A DNA stretch of 64,000 nucleotides, taken from NCBI GenBank assembly GCA_021740825.1, contig JAIOZA010000006.1, forward strand, positions 45,810-109,809. The letters run 5' to 3'. The notes under the pieces were generated by a model. It saw only the letters and a program-made list of their open reading frames with translations. It did no database searches and was not told the DNA's origin. Positions 1 through 8,170 of this stretch are shown here, one piece after another. Position numbers and translations under genes: made by a program. This DNA is from Bacteroidia bacterium. GTDB taxonomy: Bacteria > Bacteroidota > Bacteroidia > B-17B0 > Aurantibacillaceae. Each line of letters starts with the position of its first letter. The first letter of the stretch is position 1.

Positions 1-1640
1 GCTACTGGAATTTTCCAAGATACTAAGCCATTTTCGCCCACATAACACATAAATCTATCCCAACGGAACTTACCTTCTTTTGAGTTTTTAGTTAAGGAGC
101 CTAAAATAGATTTACCACTTACTGGATTATTTTTAGGATCCTTTATACTTAACCAAACAAACACGGGTCGTCCAACAATGTGATCAAATGGCACAACTCC
201 CCAACTGCGACTATCGGCAGAGTTGTGACGATTATCTCCCATCATCCAATAGTAACCTTGTTTAAATGTATATGAAGTAATAGGCTTTCCATCATATAAT
301 ACTTGTGCACCTGATGTTGTTAATTGATGAATACCATCATCATAAGTACTAAGCATTTTTTCATACAAACAAATATTACCCGTATCGATTTTAATAGTCA
401 TTCCCTCGGAAGGTAAAGTCATGGGACCAAAATTGTCATTATTCCAAGGATAGCGACGGTTATGAGGAAAAATACTTTGACTGTATTCGCCCTTAGGATC
501 AATACGTTTTTTTACACTAATTACATTAGGTGTGTTTTTAATATCTTCAGCAACATTTGCTGGCATATTAAATAAATAGACTGTTGTATCCTCTCCAATG
601 TTTTCTTTAATACCGGCCTCAGTTACGTATATATCATGCTTATCTAAAAAGAACTCATCAATGTTTAATAATCTGGTGGCTATTTTAACTTCATAAAAAT
701 GTTGAGCGTGCTCAGGCATGTTTTGTTTTTTATCATTGATAAATAATTCACCATCTTTAATTTCTAATTTATCTCCGGCAATACCAACGCAACGTTTTAC
801 ATAGTGTTCACGTTTATCAATTGGCCTACCAACTTTTTTTCCGTTTTTCACAGACATGCCACCTAGTTCAACAGTGAAATTTGGATTATTCATATTTTGG
901 TAACCATATTGTCTTACCATTTCATAATAACTTGTGTATTGCTGAGTACCAATAGTAACTGTATCTCCGTCAGGATAATTAAATACAATAATTTCTCCAT
1001 TTTTCGGTTTCGAATAACCTGGCAAACGCATGTATGGTAATTTAATCCATTCTAAATATGATTGCGTTCCCGTTGTAAATGGCAGCGTATGATGAGCAAA
1101 CGGAAAGGCTATTGGTGTCTGCGGAACTTTAGCACCGTAACACACTTTATTAACGAATAAAAAATCACCAACCATTAATGATTTTTCTAATGAAGAAGTT
1201 GGAATAGTAAACGCTTCAAAGAAAAAACCACGAATAATGGATGCTGCAACCACTGCAAAAATAATTGGGTCAGCCCAGTTTTTTATAAAAGAAGATTCTG
1301 ATTTTATATCTGTAACTCCAAAAAATTTAATGCCTTTATTAAATCCTAAATAAGCAAAGTATAAATATGGCATAAATGAAGCCATTATTAAATCGTTATT
1401 CATACGTTTTTTAAATGCCCTTGCTAAATGAAAACCATAAACACCATACATAATTAAATTAACGCCTGGCACAATCATAATTAATCCCCACCATTTGGGG
1501 CGATTAATAATAGTACCTAAAACCCAAAAATTATAGATTGGAATAAGTGCCTTCCAGCCTGGTAATCCTGCTTTTTCAAAAATTTTATATAAACCTACAA
1601 ATGAAATTAAAACGAGTATTAGAAAAATGATATTGCCCAT
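1..1640 (-). CDS. lepB: signal peptidase I with N-terminal DUF5684-like membrane domain (3' end off window)
   Basis: Not in the ORF track because it runs off the left edge; about 546 codons are visible from an ATG at 1640. It cleaves Sec signal peptides from exported proteins at the inner membrane. The first ~110 residues are a multi-span membrane region starting MGNIIFLILVLISF with a GWKALIPIYN segment, as in the DUF5684 domain that precedes the peptidase in many Bacteroidota. Another hydrophobic segment follows, then the catalytic serine box IPTSSLEKSLMVGD (Ser near residue 149), the general-base lysine in HYVKRCVGIAGD (near residue 280) and the GDNRHNSADSRSWG box (near residue 470). A large insertion of ~190 residues separates the last two, typical of the long Bacteroidota enzyme. 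It is the last visible gene of the parAB-dapB run and lies 54 bp after dapB. Confidence 0.93.
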   Translation of the reverse strand, partial: MGNIIFLILVLISFVGLYKIFEKAGLPGWKALIPIYNFWVLGTIINRPKWWGLIMIVPGVNLIMYGVYGFHLARAFKKRMNNDLIMASFMPYLYFAYLGFNKGIKFFGVTDIKSESSFIKNWADPIIFAVVAASIIRGFFFEAFTIPTSSLEKSLMVGDFLFVNKVCYGAKVPQTPIAFPFAHHTLPFTTGTQSYLEWIKLPYMRLPGYSKPKNGEIIVFNYPDGDTVTIGTQQYTSYYEMVRQYGYQNMNNPNFTVELGGMSVKNGKKVGRPIDKREHYVKRCVGIAGDKLEIKDGELFINDKKQNMPEHAQHFYEVKIATRLLNIDEFFLDKHDIYVTEAGIKENIGEDTTVYLFNMPANVAEDIKNTPNVISVKKRIDPKGEYSQSIFPHNRRYPWNNDNFGPMTLPSEGMTIKIDTGNICLYEKMLSTYDDGIHQLTTSGAQVLYDGKPITSYTFKQGYYWMMGDNRHNSADSRSWGVVPFDHIVGRPVFVWLSIKDPKNNPVSGKSILGSLTKNSKEGKFRWDRFMCYVGENGLVSWKIPV

Positions 1641-1694
1641 ATAATTAGTGATTAGTTTTTAATGCTTAGTTTTTAGTTATAAATTTTGTATTTA

Positions 1695-2402
1695 TTAAAT
1701 TAAATCATTCATTGTAAATATACCTTTTTTGCCTTTAATATATTCGGCTGCTATAACTGCGCCTAAAGCAAATCCTTTTCGGTTATGTGCTTTATGCATA
1801 ATTTCAATTTCATCAATTGCAGAAGTGTATTTTATAATGTGCGTGCCCGGAATTTCTCCTTCTCTAACATCTTTAATAAATAATGTTTCAGAAGAATTAT
1901 CAGTGATACTCCATTGTTTTTTTCGTTCTATTTTTTCGAGAATTTGATTAGCTAGCGAAATTGCTGTTCCACTAGGTTTATCTAATTTATGAATATGATG
2001 AATTTCTTCCATTTCAACATTATAGGAATCATATTTGTTCATTAATTCAGCTAAGTAAGTATTTACTTTAAAAAATAAATTTACTCCCAAACTAAAATTT
2101 GTTGCATGAAATAAAGCGCCATTTTTTTGCAGACAAAGTTCCTGAATCATTTCAAATTCATCATACCACCCTGTTGTACCAACTGCAACGGGTACTTGAG
2201 CATTGAAACATTTTTTTATATTAGCACTAACTGTTTGTGGCGTGCTAAATTCAATTGCAACGTCAGCTTTTATTAAATCCTCATTTGTAAAAGTTATTGA
2301 ATTACTTTCATCTACTTTTAAAACAATGGTATGGCCTCTTTGCAAAGCGATAGCCTCTATCTCTTTACCCATTTTACCGTATCCTAGTAATGCAATATTC
2401 AT
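1695..2402 (-). CDS. dapB: 4-hydroxy-tetrahydrodipicolinate reductase
   Basis: NAD(P)H-dependent reductase of the diaminopimelate/lysine pathway, cytoplasmic. The 235-residue length fits the short Bacteroidota form (E. coli DapB is about 273). The N-terminus has the dinucleotide-binding GYGKMGKEI motif. The catalytic signature HHIHKLDKPSGTAIS supplies the histidine pair and the lysine, and an AVGTTGW segment matches the family. The ATG at 2402 begins directly with the Rossmann strand, so the start is secure. It lies in the minus-strand run after DUF5683 and before lepB, and is separated from the DUF5683 gene by an 80-bp gap filled by a long imperfect hairpin. Lysine synthesis is completed elsewhere; dapD occurs at 42.1 kb in this window. 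Confidence 0.95.
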   Translation of the reverse strand: MNIALLGYGKMGKEIEAIALQRGHTIVLKVDESNSITFTNEDLIKADVAIEFSTPQTVSANIKKCFNAQVPVAVGTTGWYDEFEMIQELCLQKNGALFHATNFSLGVNLFFKVNTYLAELMNKYDSYNVEMEEIHHIHKLDKPSGTAISLANQILEKIERKKQWSITDNSSETLFIKDVREGEIPGTHIIKYTSAIDEIEIMHKAHNRKGFALGAVIAAEYIKGKKGIFTMNDLI

Positions 2403-2416
2403 AATATGTTTTTGTG

Positions 2417-2479
2417 TCCCGCAGATTTCGCAGATTTTACAGATTTAAATTTCTGCGTTAATCTGCGCGATCTGCGGGA
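2417..2479. repeat. long imperfect hairpin built of CGCAGATT-type syllables
   Basis: The gap between DUF5683 and dapB is almost entirely one inverted repeat. The outer 19-nt arms TCCCGCAGATTTCGCAGAT and ATCTGCGCGATCTGCGGGA pair at 17 of 19 positions, and imperfect pairing continues inward to an AT-rich centre. Each arm contains the syllable (G)CAGATT two or three times at about 9-10 nt spacing. Similar intergenic elements are common in Bacteroidota genomes from general knowledge. It has no U-tract of terminator type and lies inside a presumed operon, so it may be an mRNA-stability or processing hairpin, or a selfish palindromic repeat. Confidence 0.75.
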
Positions 2480-2482
2480 GAC

Positions 2483-3064
2483 TTACTTAAATTTTAATTT
2501 CAAAGTTAATCCTGCTTGTAATTTATTATTGTAATCTAAGTTCGAGTATGGATTTAATTGTAAACTCAAATCATCGCTTACATCGAAGGTTTTTAAATGA
2601 GCATCTACATTAGCATCAATTATATTTACAAGATAAACCAATGCTCCAAGAATTACAGCCATATCTCTGTATTTTCTGTAGTATCTTTTTTGTGTTATTA
2701 ATTGGTCGCTAGTATATAATGTTGAATTTATGGTACTTTCATTATCATCGTATATAGCTTTTAAATTATTACTATAGTATTTGTATTTAATTTGATTGGT
2801 AATTCCCCAGTATCCAATACCTCCTAATGCAACATAAACAATTGGGGCTTTCCAGTATTTTTTATTATAAATCTGACCCAAGCCAGGCAAGCAAGCACTC
2901 ATGATGGAAGCTTTGCGAGCTGATGAATAAATAGCTTTTTTTAAAACTTGCTTAGCGTAAATAGAATCTTTTCTGATTTTATTTTTTAAAGAATCATCAT
3001 ATTGAGCTTGAACACTTGAACAAACACAAACAAAAAACAATATATATAATTGTAAAATTTTCAC
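2483..3064 (-). CDS. DUF5683 domain membrane protein
   Basis: 193-residue protein of unknown function. It begins with a cleavable-looking signal sequence (MKILQLYILFFVCVCSSVQAQ) and carries the DUF5683 signature region SIMSACLPGLGQIYNKKYWK followed by a hydrophobic segment (APIVYVALGGIGYWGI); a second hydrophobic stretch (MAVILGALVYLVNIIDANVDAHL) precedes the C-terminal tail. The start codon is GTG at 3064. The protein is probably envelope-associated. Its position between parB and dapB is a recurrent Bacteroidota arrangement, but I cannot derive a mechanism from the sequence. It is separated from parB by 57 bp. Confidence 0.85.
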   Translation of the reverse strand: MKILQLYILFFVCVCSSVQAQYDDSLKNKIRKDSIYAKQVLKKAIYSSARKASIMSACLPGLGQIYNKKYWKAPIVYVALGGIGYWGITNQIKYKYYSNNLKAIYDDNESTINSTLYTSDQLITQKRYYRKYRDMAVILGALVYLVNIIDANVDAHLKTFDVSDDLSLQLNPYSNLDYNNKLQAGLTLKLKFK

Positions 3065-3121
3065 CTAAGCAAAAGTAATCACAGTTCTTAAACAGAGTCC
3101 ATTACTGTAATTTATGGTTAG

Positions 3122-4021
3122 TTAATTAATGTCAAAAAAAGATAAAATATGTTCCAGTTCAGTATCATTACTAAAGCTCAAAGTAATAGAACCAGTGCCT
3201 TTTGGATTACGTTTAAAATCAAAAGATTTACTAAACACCTTTTCTAACTTTTTGGCTATTTGTTTATCCTCAATAGTGAGTGGTTTTTCTATTCGAGAAA
3301 CTTTTGGTTTGAATTGTAATTTTTCTCCACGAGCTAATTCTTCTAATTGGCGAACCGATAATTCATTTTCAACAGCTAAAGCAAAAATAGCTAATTGCTT
3401 GTCTTCATTTTCAATACTTAATAAAGCACGAGCATGTCCCATTGAAATATCTTTATCACGCACAGCTTTTTGAATAACAGCAGGTAATTTAAGCAATCGT
3501 AAAAAGTTGGTTACAGTACTACGTTGCTTATTTACTTTTTCACCAAGTTGTTCTTGTGTAATATTGCATTCATCTATTAAACGTTTGTAACTTAATGATA
3601 CTTCAATAGGATCTAAATCTTCACGTTGAATATTTTCAATTAATCCCATCTCCAACATTGCCTGATCATTTGCCACTCTAATATACGCAGGTATATCAGT
3701 TAGTTCAGCTAACTGTGACGCTCTAAAACGGCGTTCTCCAGAAATGAGTTGGTATTGATCATACCCTAATTTACGAACCGTTATTGGTTGTATAATGCCG
3801 TGTTGCTTAATAGAATCAGATAATTCTTGTAAAGCAATTTCTTCAAAATTAGTGCGAGGCTGAAACGGATTTGTTTCAATATTTTTTATTTTTATAATAG
3901 CAATAGAACCAACAACGGGAGCCTCATCGCCTGTTTGTTTGGTTGTAATATCAGTTTTAGCATTTTCTAACAATGCACTTAATCCTCTTCCTAATGCTGG
4001 TTTCTTATTATTGTTGCTCAT
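3122..4021 (-). CDS. parB: chromosome-partitioning protein ParB
   Basis: CTP-dependent DNA clamp that loads at parS sites and works with ParA in chromosome segregation. The N-terminal domain carries IETNPFQPRTNFEE and the CTP-binding/arginine motif region LISGERRFRASQLA (residues ~95-125). The central HTH region includes ENIQREDLDPIEVSLSY and TQEQLGEKVNKQRSTVTNFL, and a C-terminal dimerisation domain follows. The 299-residue length is normal. A basic leader (KKPALGRGLSALLENAK) is also typical. It starts at ATG 4021, 90 bp downstream of parA, and that gap holds an imperfect inverted repeat. I saw no canonical parS palindrome (GTTnCACGTGnAAC) in the window. Confidence 0.96.
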   Translation of the reverse strand: MSNNNKKPALGRGLSALLENAKTDITTKQTGDEAPVVGSIAIIKIKNIETNPFQPRTNFEEIALQELSDSIKQHGIIQPITVRKLGYDQYQLISGERRFRASQLAELTDIPAYIRVANDQAMLEMGLIENIQREDLDPIEVSLSYKRLIDECNITQEQLGEKVNKQRSTVTNFLRLLKLPAVIQKAVRDKDISMGHARALLSIENEDKQLAIFALAVENELSVRQLEELARGEKLQFKPKVSRIEKPLTIEDKQIAKKLEKVFSKSFDFKRNPKGTGSITLSFSNDTELEHILSFFDIN

Positions 4022-4030
4022 CTTTCTTTA

Positions 4031-4108
4031 GTTTTAAATTTTTAGTTTTTAGTTTTTAATATTAGGTATTGTTATTACTGAACACTAAAAACTGAACACT
4101 AAAAACTG
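4031..4108. repeat. AGTTTTTAG / CTAAAAACT imperfect inverted repeat with a tandem 14-mer
   Basis: The parA-parB gap contains AGTTTTTAGTTTTTA on one side and two tandem copies of ACTGAACACTAAAA (4077-4090 and 4091-4104) on the other, so the two halves can fold back on each other. Related AGTTTTTA words also occur at 1654-1676 (upstream of lepB) and 5698-5716 (upstream of the FMN reductase gene). It is another member of the syllabic intergenic hairpins in this window. It could be an mRNA-processing element or just low-complexity sequence. Confidence 0.5.
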
Positions 4109-4111
4109 TTC

Positions 4112-4945
4112 TTATCCTTCATTAAATTCCGACTCTTCAGCTGTAAATGTCATCGTTCGATCTTCATCACTTATTTTTGTTAATCCATTGCGCTGCAATA
4201 TTTCACGCGCTAAGTTCAAATAATTAACAGATCCTTTTCCAATCGCATCATGCATAATAATAGTTTTACCATGACTTGGAGCTTCTGCTAATTTAACATT
4301 ACGCTGCACAATGGTGTTAAATACCATATTTTGGAAATGCATTTTTACTTCTTCCACTACCTGATTTGCTAATTTTAAGCGAGGGTCATACATCGTTAAT
4401 AAAACACCTTCAATATCTAAATTAGTATTAATATGTTCCTGAATTAATTTGATGGTTTGTAATAACTTACCCATTCCTTCTAATGCAAAATATTCGCATT
4501 GTACAGGTATAATAACACTATCAGCAGCCGCTAACGAATTAATTACAGTTAATCCTAATGATGGACAACAATCAATAATGATAAAATCAAAATCTCCTTT
4601 TATTTTATCCAATGCAGCTTTCATCATATAATCTCTGTTTGGGAGATTAACAATTTCTAATTCAATAGCTACCAAATCAGTATTAGTTGGGAGTAAATAT
4701 AAATTAGGAGTATCTGTTTCTAATATAACATCTTGCGGATTTTTGTTATCTAATATACACTCGTATAACCCTGCCTTGATATCTTTCGGTTCTTTTCCAA
4801 CACCAGAAGTAGCATTTGCTTGTGGATCAGCATCAACCAATAAAGTTTTGTATTCTAAAACTGCTAAGGATGCTGCTAAGTTAATTGCAGAAGTAGTTTT
4901 ACCTACTCCACCTTTTTGATTTGCTATTGCTATTATTTTTCCCAT
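4112..4945 (-). CDS. parA: chromosome-partitioning ATPase ParA/Soj
   Basis: Deviant Walker-type ATPase that positions ParB-parS complexes. The N-terminus carries the deviant Walker A motif NQKGGVGKTTSAINLA, followed by VDADPQANATSG (Walker A') and IIIDCCPSLG (Walker B). The C-terminal region has the conserved RNVKLAEAPSHGKTI segment. Its 277 residues include a short acidic extension after the ATPase core. ATG at 4945 lies 4 bp downstream of the UPF0173 hydrolase stop, so the two are almost certainly co-transcribed, with parB following. No sequence oddity. Confidence 0.97.
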   Translation of the reverse strand: MGKIIAIANQKGGVGKTTSAINLAASLAVLEYKTLLVDADPQANATSGVGKEPKDIKAGLYECILDNKNPQDVILETDTPNLYLLPTNTDLVAIELEIVNLPNRDYMMKAALDKIKGDFDFIIIDCCPSLGLTVINSLAAADSVIIPVQCEYFALEGMGKLLQTIKLIQEHINTNLDIEGVLLTMYDPRLKLANQVVEEVKMHFQNMVFNTIVQRNVKLAEAPSHGKTIIMHDAIGKGSVNYLNLAREILQRNGLTKISDEDRTMTFTAEESEFNEG

Positions 4946-4949
4946 GTTT

Positions 4950-5630
4950 TTATTTATTAATCGTTTCTCCTATTTCTAAAAGGGTCAATTTCTTTCCTTG
5001 TCTATTAAATCTGTTAATTGCTGATGATTTATCTATTTTTATAAAACCAAATGTTTCGTAATGCATGCCTATAATATCATCACATTTAATAAATTCAGTT
5101 GCAATAATGGCATTATCTACTCCCATTGTAAAATTATCTCCAATAGGAAGCAAAGCAAAATCAATCTGACGATAATCGCCAATTAATTTCATATCACTTG
5201 TTAATGCTGTATCTCCAGCGTAATAAAAATTCTTATCACTGCTTTCAATTACAAATCCCATCGGGTTTCCTCCATAACTTCCATCGGGTAAACTACTGCT
5301 ATGGGCAGCATTTACACATTTTATGGAACCAAAGTCAAATAGTTTTTTTCCACCAATATTCATTGGATGAATATTTTCTACACCTTGTTTTTGAAGCCAA
5401 ATAAAAATTTCCCAATTACAAACAACAACTGCGTTTGTCCGCATAGCAATTGCTACAGCGTCCGCAATATGATCTTCGTGTCCGTGAGTAATTAAAATAT
5501 AATCAGCTTTAACAGCAGTTGCATCAATATGTTTGGCTAATTCATTCGAAGTAATGAATGGATCAAACAACAAGTTTTTTCCATTAACTTCAATTCCAAA
5601 GCAAGAATGACCGTAATATGTTATATTCAT
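4950..5630 (-). CDS. UPF0173 metal-dependent hydrolase (metallo-beta-lactamase fold)
   Basis: 226-residue MBL-fold hydrolase of the UPF0173 (YtkL-like) family; the substrate is not known. Metal ligands are visible in order: ITYYGHSCF at the N-terminus, the THGHEDHIAD motif near residue 50, NAAHSS in the middle, YYAGDT near residue 140 and GMHYETF near the C-terminus. The conserved segment SYGGNPMGFVIES is characteristic of the family. It is the first gene of the parAB run, 4 bp from parA. The pairing recurs in Bacteroidota, but I know no functional link to segregation. The ATG at 5630 starts exactly on the first conserved strand. Confidence 0.92.
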   Translation of the reverse strand: MNITYYGHSCFGIEVNGKNLLFDPFITSNELAKHIDATAVKADYILITHGHEDHIADAVAIAMRTNAVVVCNWEIFIWLQKQGVENIHPMNIGGKKLFDFGSIKCVNAAHSSSLPDGSYGGNPMGFVIESSDKNFYYAGDTALTSDMKLIGDYRQIDFALLPIGDNFTMGVDNAIIATEFIKCDDIIGMHYETFGFIKIDKSSAINRFNRQGKKLTLLEIGETINK

Positions 5631-5749
5631 TAGAGGCGTTGAATAAAAAGTAGAAATTGTATCACGTAAATTTAAACTATTTAGAAGGTTTATCTGTTTT
5701 TAGTTTTTAACACTAAAATTCATAACTTCGCAAAAATGTTAATAATATA

Positions 5750-6277
5750 ATGCATTCGATAACAATCATTTCAGCAACTAATAGAGCTGATAGTAATACT
5801 GAAAAAATATCTAAATATTATTTGTCAGCTTTAAAAAACAAGGGTGTTGATGCTGAGATTTTTAGTCTAAAAGATTTACCTGAATCAATTTTGCATTCAG
5901 ATTTATATGGCAAACGATCGGAAGACTTTCAAAAAGTAATTGATACTTTTATAGCTTCTCAAAATAAATTTATCTTCATTTCACCTGAATATAACGGGAG
6001 TTTTGCCGGAATTTTAAAGGTATTTTTAGATGCTGTTCCTCCAAGAATATGGACAGAAAATAAAGCATGTTTGGTAGGAATTTCATCAGGAAGAGCTGGA
6101 AATTTGAGAGGAATGGATGATTTGACTAATATTTTAAATTATTTAAAAGTTAATGTATACCATAACAAACTTCCTATTAGCAGAGTTGATAAACTTATTG
6201 ATGGACAAGGGGTTTTAGTAGATGCAGATACCTTAATTGTAATTGATATTCAGTTAGAAGGTTTTTTGAAGTTTTAG
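5750..6277 (+). CDS. NADPH-dependent FMN reductase family protein
   Basis: 175-residue flavodoxin-like fold protein expected to bind FMN and reduce flavin, quinone, azo or chromate-type substrates with NAD(P)H. It starts MHSITIISATNRADSNTEKI, where SATNRADSN supplies the phosphate-binding loop. The second FMN contact region is SPEYNGSFAGILKVFLDAVP, and the SSGRAGNLRGMDDL segment is typical of the family. It is transcribed alone, upstream of and convergent with rnhA (4-bp gap). A near-consensus -7 element (TAACTTCG) lies about 30 nt upstream of the ATG. The exact physiological substrate cannot be read from the sequence. Confidence 0.88.
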   Translation: MHSITIISATNRADSNTEKISKYYLSALKNKGVDAEIFSLKDLPESILHSDLYGKRSEDFQKVIDTFIASQNKFIFISPEYNGSFAGILKVFLDAVPPRIWTENKACLVGISSGRAGNLRGMDDLTNILNYLKVNVYHNKLPISRVDKLIDGQGVLVDADTLIVIDIQLEGFLKF

Positions 6278-6281
6278 CAAT

Positions 6282-6764
6282 TTACAAATCTTTTCCATTT
6301 TTACTTAACTCGTAACCTTCATCAATTAATAAATGTTTGCTTTTACTAGCGGCCACAGCTAATTCATCACAACGATTGTTTTCTCTATTTGAAGCATGGC
6401 CTTTTACCCAAATAAATTTAATGCTATGTTTTTTTTGAATGATTAAAAACCGTTTCCATAAGTCAGGATTAGCTTTGTCTTTAAATCCTTTTTTAACCCA
6501 ACCATAAACCCAACCTAAATTAATAGAATCAACCACATATTTAGAATCTGAATATACTTCTACTTCCGAATTTTCTTTTTTTAAAGATTCTAAAGCGATA
6601 ATAATTGCAAGTAATTCCATGCGGTTATTTGTAGTAAGTTTATAACCTTGCGCTAATTCTTTACGTTGATCTTTATATTTCATAACAACTCCAAATCCAC
6701 CAGGGCCAGGGTTTCCACTGCAAGCACCATCCGTATAAATTTGTATAATTGTGCTATTCATCAT
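6282..6764 (-). CDS. rnhA: ribonuclease HI
   Basis: Degrades the RNA strand of RNA-DNA hybrids. The active-site carboxylates are in TDGACSGNPGPGGFG (Asp), NNRMELLAI (Glu), YSDSKYVVDSI (Asp) and NRCDELAVAA (Asp), all in canonical order. The track start at 6827 adds 21 residues (MNLNRLYQFKIVSLKRTIF) that look like translated upstream sequence. I prefer the ATG at 6764, one codon before a second ATG, giving 160 residues, the usual length of bacterial RNase HI. A near-consensus TATATTTA lies just upstream of that start. It is convergent with the FMN reductase gene. Confidence 0.93.
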   Translation of the reverse strand: MMNSTIIQIYTDGACSGNPGPGGFGVVMKYKDQRKELAQGYKLTTNNRMELLAIIIALESLKKENSEVEVYSDSKYVVDSINLGWVYGWVKKGFKDKANPDLWKRFLIIQKKHSIKFIWVKGHASNRENNRCDELAVAASKSKHLLIDEGYELSKNGKDL

Positions 6765-6905
6765 TTTTGTAAATATAGTTCTTTTTAAAGAAACGATTTT
6801 AAACTGATATAAACGATTTAGATTCAAGTAGTTAATTTAATATGATTTTTATAATTTATTTTCCGTTCTTTTTCATATATTTAAGTCTTATATATTTCAT
6901 TAATT

Positions 6906-8012
6906 ATGGCAAAAAAAACGACTAAGAAAGTTAAAAGTATTCTTACACAAGATTCTTTAACATTCTTAAAAAATTATATCAATAACCCATCACCAACAGG
7001 TTTTGAAAGTGCTGGACAAAAAATGTGGTTAGGCTACATTAAGCCTTATATTGATGATTATTTTGTTGATACATATGGCACCGTGGTTGGTGTTATTAAT
7101 CCTGAGGCGGAGTACAAAGTAGTTATAGAAGCGCACGCTGATGAAATTTCCTACTTTGTGCATTACATTACAAAAGATGGATTTATTTATTTAAGAAAAA
7201 ATGGAGGGAGTGATCATCAGATTGCACCGTCTAAACGTGTAAATATCCATACGGATAAAGGAATTGTTCGAGGTATTTTTGGTTGGCCTGCTATTCACGT
7301 GAGAGATGCTGCTAGGGAAGAAACACCTACCTTAAAAAATATTTTTTTGGATATAGGTTGTAAAAGCGATAAGGAAGTTGAAGAATTAGGCGTGCATGTT
7401 GGCTGTGTAGTTACCTATGAAGATGAGTTTATGGAATTAAACAATCGTTACTTTGTTGGTAGAGCTTTAGATAATAGAGTTGGCGGATTTATGATTGCAG
7501 AAGTAGCTCGCTTATTAAAAGAAAATAAAACTAAATTACCTTTTGGATTATATATTGTAAATGCTGTTCAAGAAGAAGTTGGTTTAAATGGGGCTACTAT
7601 GATAGCTCACAAAATCAAACCTAATGTAGCAATTATTACAGATGTTTGTCATGACACACAATCGCCTATGATGAATAAAATAGCTAGTGGAGATTTATCT
7701 TGCGGCAAAGGCCCTGTCTTATCGTACGGACCAGCCGTGCAAAATAATTTATTAAAACTGATTATCGATTCGGCTACAAAAAACAAAATTGAATTTCAAC
7801 GACAAGCTGCCAGCAGAAGTACTGGCACAGATACAGATGCATTTGCATACAGTCATGAAGGAGTTGCTTCAGCATTAATTTCATTACCATTACGATACAT
7901 GCATACAACAGTTGAAAGTGTGCATAAAGATGATGTGGAGAATGTTATTAAATTAATTTTAGCGTCATTAAAAAGTATTAAAAATAATCACGATTTCAGA
8001 TACCTTAAGTAA
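6906..8012 (+). CDS. M42 family metallopeptidase (glutamyl-aminopeptidase / FrvX-like)
   Basis: Cytoplasmic co-catalytic di-metal aminopeptidase of family M42, probably forming large oligomeric shells as other members do. Metal and catalytic residues are visible in IEAHADEISYF (His-x-Asp), GRALDNRVGGF (Asp), VQEEVGLNGA (the Glu-Glu pair) and ITDVCHDT, with TDTDAFAYSHEG and a C-terminal RYMHTTVESVHKDD (His). The 368-residue length is right for the family. A short Lys-rich leader (MAKKTTKKVKS) precedes the domain. It is monocistronic; a 10-bp stem-loop follows 48 bp after the stop. A TATATTTC near-match to the -7 consensus lies 8 nt before the ATG. Confidence 0.92.
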   Translation: MAKKTTKKVKSILTQDSLTFLKNYINNPSPTGFESAGQKMWLGYIKPYIDDYFVDTYGTVVGVINPEAEYKVVIEAHADEISYFVHYITKDGFIYLRKNGGSDHQIAPSKRVNIHTDKGIVRGIFGWPAIHVRDAAREETPTLKNIFLDIGCKSDKEVEELGVHVGCVVTYEDEFMELNNRYFVGRALDNRVGGFMIAEVARLLKENKTKLPFGLYIVNAVQEEVGLNGATMIAHKIKPNVAIITDVCHDTQSPMMNKIASGDLSCGKGPVLSYGPAVQNNLLKLIIDSATKNKIEFQRQAASRSTGTDTDAFAYSHEGVASALISLPLRYMHTTVESVHKDDVENVIKLILASLKSIKNNHDFRYLK

Positions 8013-8060
8013 TTTGAACTTATGATTATTTATCGATTGAATTTGAATAAATAAAAAAAG

Positions 8061-8090
8061 GAAGTAAAATAAACCAAGCGATTTTACTTC
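8061..8090 (+). terminator. stem-loop terminator candidate after the M42 peptidase gene
   Basis: A perfect 10-bp inverted repeat, GAAGTAAAAT and ATTTTACTTC, with a 10-nt loop, 48 bp after the M42 stop codon. The stem is AT-rich and the following run is only moderately T-rich, so termination efficiency is uncertain. Confidence 0.5.
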
Positions 8091-8170
8091 TAATTAATTA
8101 ACAAAAAAATAAACTTACATCATACTACATTGGCTAATTGACTAATCATCTAATTAACTAAGTAACAAAA

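Noticed and set aside
6765-6827. Upstream start of rnhA in the track
   Set aside because: The added 21 residues do not belong to the RNase H fold, and the ATG at 6764 gives the standard length.
7290-7310. CACGTG words (around 7297 and 44513) as parS sites near parAB
   Set aside because: Flanks do not match GTTnCACGTGnAAC and both lie inside coding sequence.
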